From: Pyrus communis
Lineage: Eukaryota; Streptophyta; Magnoliopsida; Rosales; Rosaceae
DNA: 64,000 bases
Direction of reading: 5' to 3'
Assembly: GCF_963583255.1 (NCBI RefSeq)
Contig: NC_084817.1
Location: 4,937,043-5,001,042, forward strand
Shown: positions 59,047 to 64,000 of the stretch, piece by piece
Position numbering within the stretch: the first letter of the stretch is position 1
Layout of the letters: each line of letters opens with the position of its first letter
The notes under the pieces: model-generated
What the model was told of the DNA's origin: nothing
Database searches by the model: none
The model's input: only the letters and a program-made list of their open reading frames with translations
Made by a program: the position numbers and the translations under genes

Positions 59047-60049
59047 AATCTTTGTAGATGTAGTAACATTATAGTCCAACAATATTCCTCTATATTAATA
59101 AATAAGAAGTCTTATGTTCAATTGATATAAATAACGAGTTCAATACTTATTTATGTATGGTATATTATAGCCCAAATTTTCACCTCAAAGTAAAATATCG
59201 TTGAAAAAAAAAAAAAAAAAAAAATCGCACTTGTCCCACTAACTCACCATTGGACCCCTCCCACTAACTCATCATTGTCCCTTTAGTGAAAAAGTTACAT
59301 ATTTGATCAAAATCTGTAAAACGTTATGTCCATGTATATTTATCGGTTATTCAAAACCAAACTAAATTTGGTTCTTTCAAAATTTTTGCAGGTTCAACTA
59401 AAACTTAGCATGCCAGAGTGCACATATAAGTAAACTACAAGAAAGACTCTGAAAAGAAGACATATACATATAAATATGAAACATAGTAACTGATTATAGC
59501 AGCTTGAATCATTCCTATATATACATAGATGGCTTCCTAAAATATCACAAAAATTTGAGTTTCTATGGCTACATTGGAACCGATCGTTCCTTTTTTCCGA
59601 TCTCATCCGTTAAATTTGATGTTTTTATAAATTTAAAATTTAAAATTAAATAATTTAAAATAAAAACCGTTGGATCAACTAACAACGGGGATAAATGAGG
59701 CCCGATCATCAAGTAATGCAATTGGGATTGCACATGGGCGACCGACAAGTGACAACCTATCAGGCTGGGCCCCACTTCCCTCATCCCGTCCCATTTTCCT
59801 TCACATTTGGCCAGTTTCCTTCGATCATGCGTGTCAATGATTGTTGTTCCCACTATGGCACTATCAGTGTGGGGTATTTTAATAGTAAGATGGAGGAGTA
59901 CAAGATGAAACTCTATCAGCATAAGTGGATATTAAAATATCCACATAAGCTATAACAGTAATAAAAAATCGCACTAATATTTTCCAATCGAAATGTTGAT
60001 TCTTATGTTACGTTGACATGGATTGACAGCATAGAGATTGCTGTTAAAT
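59047..60049. other. spacer after the solo LTR
   Basis: Colinear with 12697-13540 up to about 59710, then contains a diverged single copy of the leader-upstream block (59710-59830). It has a 22-base A tract near 59202-59223. No gene seen. Confidence 0.5.
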
Positions 60050-60480
60050 TTGATAGCAGCTTCAAATATATTTTTTATTAATTTTTTTATGGGAAACGCT
60101 GAAACTGAAGGCAAACGAAGAAGCCAGGAAGACCGAAGCTTGAATTTTGGAAAACCAGAGAGAGAACAGAGAAGAAACGTAGAAAGCCAAACGCAGAAGC
60201 CAGAAAGCACAAACTTGCTTCCCAAAAGACGTGAAAGGCTTGGCAGCTGACCAGGCGCAAATGAGCGAGTTGGCGACTCGAACGTGATGGAAAATAGCGG
60301 GGGCCTTTTTGGTGGCGGCGCCGGTTGTCGGTTGCTGGGAGGGGTCGTCGGTTTCGTCGGCGCAGAGTTTTTGGATGTCTTTGAAAGAGGAGAAGGAGAA
60401 GGGGGAGGATGAGGATGACGTGCCATAAATTTGAACTATTGATTTGCTCCACGGAGGTTGGGATCAGAAGTTGGATTTTA
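60050..60480 (-). pseudogene. possible captured 5' gene fragment
   Basis: A GC-rich island in AT-rich DNA, absent from unit A. On the minus strand an ATG at 60424-60426 opens a Pro/Ser/Lys-rich frame (Met-Ala-Arg-His-Pro-His-Pro), followed by Leu-Phe-Ser-Ile-Thr-Phe-Glu-Ser-Pro-Thr-Arg. The DNA before the ATG looks like a 5' UTR. After about residue 70 the frame becomes Leu/Phe/Ser-rich and looks like intron. I cannot assign a family. It may be the first exon of a host gene caught by a transposon or left by a duplication. Confidence 0.3.
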
Positions 60481-60524
60481 GCAAAACCCAGACGAAGAAT
60501 TGCACAAAGATTGAAACTTTATGA

Positions 60525-61056
60525 ACTGGGTTGAAGAAACAGTGTAATAAAATAAAAAGAAAAGAAAATAGTGTAATAAAATAATATTTAATTTGACAGG
60601 TGGAGAGCAAAATTTTAAAAGATATCAAAATGTCACATAGACCGTCAAATTTAAATTTTATGTTTAAATTTTGAAATCTTCTTTGAAGATACTCTAAGGA
60701 CATCTCTAAAGGAGATGTCAAAATTACCACATAGGTATATAATAATAAAAATTAACAGCAAACTTTCTCTAAATAAGCATTCAATTTCCTACTTGAGTCA
60801 ATTGAAGGCAAAACGTTTTGCTGTCAATTTGATAGCCACTGTTAAATCCATTTAATATTTTTTAATAGATTTAATGGAAATATAATAAATGTGGTTGTGT
60901 ATTTTAAAATTTTGATTGGTTACCTCATAAAGTGATTAAAAATATTTAAAATGACATTATTATTTAACATATCAATTGAATAAAAAAATTGTACAAATTA
61001 CCACATAAGTCATTAAATATCAATTTAATATTTTAAATTTGACATTTTCTTTTGAG
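60525..61056. other. AT-rich spacer
   Basis: 60530-60930 matches 13545-13870. The rest is present only in unit C. No gene seen. Confidence 0.55.
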
Positions 61057-61640
61057 ATGCTCTAACAACCCCACAAATTTTATTCTTCTATCTTGTACGA
61101 GCGATATTGAGGGAGAGAAAATTATACTTGAGATTTTGAATACAAAATAAATACTTTTAATCAACTGAACTATTGTTCCCTTACATAAACTCCATGACAT
61201 TTTGTTTTGCTCTTCCTTTTGTTTCGTGGGTAAGTGCTCTATTATTTGAGTTGCAAACCTAAGCTAAAAATGACACAACATTAAAAGGTCTAATGATCTT
61301 TGTATATGTAGTAACATATTCCAGTGATATTTTTCTACATTAGTAAATAAAAAAATCTCATGTTTGACTAACATAAATAACAAGTTCAATACCTAATTAT
61401 GTATAAAATATTATCTTGTTTAGCCTAAATTCCTTCTTCAAAGTAAAATATCACTGTAAAAAAAAGCCCTCAAAATTCCTGTGGGTTCAGCTAAAACAAT
61501 AAAACTTAGCATTGCCAGAGTGCACATATGAGTAAACTGCAAGAAAAACTCTGAAAAGCTGACATATACATATAAATATGAAACAAAAAATTGAGTTTCT
61601 AAGGCTACATTGGAAGAGATCGTTCCTATTCTAGTATACC
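61057..61640. repeat. paralogous segment lacking the solo LTR (empty site)
   Basis: 61057-61290 matches 10053-10316 and 56450-56715. 61295-61620 matches the DNA after the solo LTR (12697-13230). The join, 'ggtctaatgatctttg', carries no LTR, so this is an older copy of the segment made before the LTR inserted or outside its reach. Confidence 0.65.
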
Positions 61641-61648
61641 CATTTAGG

Positions 61649-61856
61649 GAAAGTGATTATTTCCGGATTCCTTTCATCAAATCCTCATAAGACATCAATC
61701 CGGATTCTTGAAATTTAATTCAACAGTTAAAATTGTTATAATTTTTAATAGAGCTCCCTATTTTTAACCATTAAATCAAATTTCAAAGATCCGAATTGAT
61801 AGCTTATGAGGCTTTGGTGGAATCGTGGAAAGGATCCGGAGAAGATCCACTTTCTC
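61649..61856. mobile_element. Mutator-like hairpin MITE, 208 bp
   Basis: Flanked by CCATTTAGG (61640-61648 and 61857-61865). The two arms of about 90 bases are inverted repeats with 'tccggattcctttc' and 'cctcataag' words. Unit A has the empty site 'acccatttagaacc' at 13325-13338. No coding capacity. Confidence 0.8.
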
Positions 61857-61928
61857 CCATTTAGGACCCTGAGATGTTGACCAAAGATTTAGATCTAGGC
61901 ATATAATTGCAGTTTCTTCATTGCAACA

Positions 61929-61930
<2 letters not shown>

Positions 61931-61968
<38 letters not shown>
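61931..61968. repeat. (AT)n microsatellite
   Basis: A run of about 19 AT units. Nothing else at this place. Confidence 0.9.
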
Positions 61969-61969
<1 letters not shown>

Positions 61970-62490
61970 CCAAAAGTATAAAAAAAATTTAGTTTTAATG
62001 AAAAATGACTAATAAAGGTGTAATGAATAGCACCAAGGAAATGTAAAAATATGATTTTTCGTTAAAAGTGAACAGTACATAAGTGTTTCGTTAAAACTCT
62101 TTTCTTTTCTTTCTTTCTTTATGTTTGTTTACTTCAAAGAAAGAGCATCAGAACGGAATTGGATCCTCTCCAGAGCAATGCCTCGGGATCCTACTGACTG
62201 GATAACATGGACCATTGGATTTTGATCCAACGGCTATAATTATTATAATTTTAGAGGGATCCTCCTGTTAATAAAAAAGAAAAAAAAAACTTAGTGAAAA
62301 CAGGATTCATGTCTCATATATCTTTATACCAAAGCAAGATTTAGTTGTCAAAAAAAAAAAAAAAAAGTCTCATATTAGATCTCTTTTTTTTATAGTTTAA
62401 TTTATCATATTCAACCTCACTAGTTAGATTTAATGTATTTATAAAATTTAAAATTAATAATTAATAATTTTGAATCAGGACCGTCCAGAT
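61969..62490. other. AT-rich spacer
   Basis: Contains GGATCC-bearing DNA at 62160-62270 that resembles one arm of the Mutator-like MITE family, and A-rich tracts near 62350. No gene seen. Confidence 0.5.
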
Positions 62491-64000
62491 CAATGTCATA
62501 CGACCAAAATAATGCAATTGGAATTGCACATGGATGGCCGACAACCCATCAAGCAGGGCCCCACTTCTCTCATCATGTGCCCTTTCCTTCCCTTCTGGCG
62601 AGTTTCCTTCCTTTCAATGGGTCAATAATGCATGTCAATCATGCGCGTTTCCATACCTTTTTTCACAGTTTCCACGCGTCCATCACCTATTTCCTTTTTT
62701 TTCGTTGTTGTACCGAAACTGCCCTCCAGCTGGATCTCCGGAATTGGGTTAATGGTTCTCTGTACCACGCCTCACTTAATCTCTCGTTACACACAGACTC
62801 CTCCATCTTCCTACTGTCACTCTCTCTCATCCCTCACAACTCTCTGCCTCTCCTCCCATCTGTCCCCCTCTGCAACTCTCCCTTCTCCCTCTCGGCAAAA
62901 CCTACCGTATCACCTCCAAACACCACCCAAACTCACCCAAAACTCAATGGGCTCAAGGCGGTGGAGAAGTGGGTTAATGGTTCTGTGTTCTTCTTGATAA
63001 TTGTATGTGTTTATGCCCTCATGATATTATGAGATGTCATGGGATTGTTTGTGATCCGATTAAATACATCGCAATAAGGATAATAGTTCATATTTTTTAT
63101 GAGGGATAATGGCTATGTTTTTTTACGGTGAATTGTCGAGTGTTACGTGCACGTATTCAATTCAGAATTTAAAATTTTTTAATGTATTTTTATGTAGTTT
63201 AATTGATTTGTAGAGATTTCTTATAAATTTTGATTTAATTTTTTTAAAATTTTATGGAAGATGTGAGATTTATGAATGCTTAAAATTCTCTCAAATTTTC
63301 TATAATTTCTCAACTTTTTCAATTCTTTAAAATCAATTTCTAATTTGTAATTGAATACACTTAGAAAATAAAAATTTTATTAAGATCCTAATTGAATACA
63401 ATCGGATTTTAAGAATTTTATTAACCTATCATAAAATCATGATTGGATATGTTGAATTTTATACAATTACTTTAAATTTTAATTGAATACCCTTAAATTA
63501 CATATTTGATCGTCCTCTAATCAAGATAATCTAATGTGAACAATGAAGCAAAATCCGTTGAAAAAAATGTTCTCAAATTCGATTTTTTCCTCAATGGTTT
63601 CAATTAATTAATATTTTACGTTAATAGTTACCAATCTATTTGTCCTGAGATATTTCAACTTTTCTGATACAGATTTACCAATATAATCTTATCAACTTTT
63701 TTATAATTCTTAAGTCACTTGATGATTAAGTCGTTTAGAAGTGTTTTCCCCATGTTTTTATAAAAAAAATTTCAAATTTTAGATTTTAATTCATCTGATC
63801 TTACGACAGAAAATTATAAAAATATTTGAGAAGTAAAAGAATTTTCATGTTAAGTATATGATTGTGTTGTACCACCATGATTAGTTTTATTAAATAAGAT
63901 ATATATTTAATCTGCTTTAATTTGTATTTAATAGAAATAATTGTTTTGATAAATGTGAATATATTGTCTGCATGCTTAATAACAAATTATTTGCATTTTT
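62491..64000 (+). other. leader region of a third NLR, running off the window
   Basis: Colinear with 13990-15280. A CT-rich candidate leader exon 1 ends at 63002 before GTATGT, and the AT-rich intron then runs to the edge, stopping about a dozen bases before the expected acceptor. By analogy the next receptor gene should start about 3.4 kb or more beyond 64000. Confidence 0.5.
63103..63268. other. 166 bp insertion/deletion between TTTATGA words
   Basis: Present here and absent from unit A (14550). It is flanked by TTTATGA on both sides (63096-63102, 63269-63275). The ends are not inverted repeats, so this is either an unclassified insertion or a deletion in unit A by recombination between short repeats. 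Confidence 0.6.

Noticed and set aside
62493..63032. 179-codon frame ending in a membrane-like segment
   Set aside because: The matching frame in unit A is shifted and different upstream. The region has 5' UTR composition and a splice donor inside the frame.

Overview
The window is nuclear DNA from a flowering plant. It has a CC-NBS-LRR immune-receptor gene with a GT-AG intron, Ty1/Copia and Ty3/Gypsy retrotransposons with plant-type primer sites, MITE-like DNA elements and AT-rich spacers. The repeat style suggests a woody eudicot, perhaps Rosaceae (Malus/Pyrus), but I could not search databases, so this is inference. I saw no rRNA, tRNA, CRISPR or bacterial features.

The window is built from one ancestral tandem unit present in three versions. 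Each starts at the 3' end of a receptor gene and runs through flanking DNA to the 5' leader of the next receptor. Unit A covers 1 to about 18650: the tail of a receptor off the left edge, exon-like minus-strand blocks, two fragments of a CSA/ERCC8-like WD40 gene, a hAT-type element, MITEs, a 2.37 kb solo LTR, then the leader of NLR1. Unit B covers 21869 to 31118 and lacks almost everything between the receptor tail and the next leader. Unit C covers 34329 to 64000 and is colinear with A, but enlarged by a 4.94 kb Copia element and a 9.19 kb Gypsy-type element. It ends inside the leader of a third receptor.

Coding content is small. NLR1 (18654-21868, two exons, 974 codons before the stop) is the only intact cellular gene I can defend. 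NLR2 (31119-34328) is its close tandem copy, broken by an in-frame stop and a one-base insertion. The CSA-like pieces contain only the first exon or the first two exons and are gene fragments. The Copia element has identical LTRs but two stops in its polyprotein. The Gypsy element keeps gag and protease but has lost reverse transcriptase, RNase H and integrase.

Comparing the units gives a relative order of events. The solo LTR, the PIF-like MITE and one Mutator-like MITE sit at the same places in A and C, so they predate the duplication. The hAT element is only in A. The Copia element, the Gypsy element and a 208 bp hairpin MITE are only in C, with empty sites visible in A. The picture is a receptor cluster growing by tandem duplication and decaying by retrotransposon insertion and point mutation.
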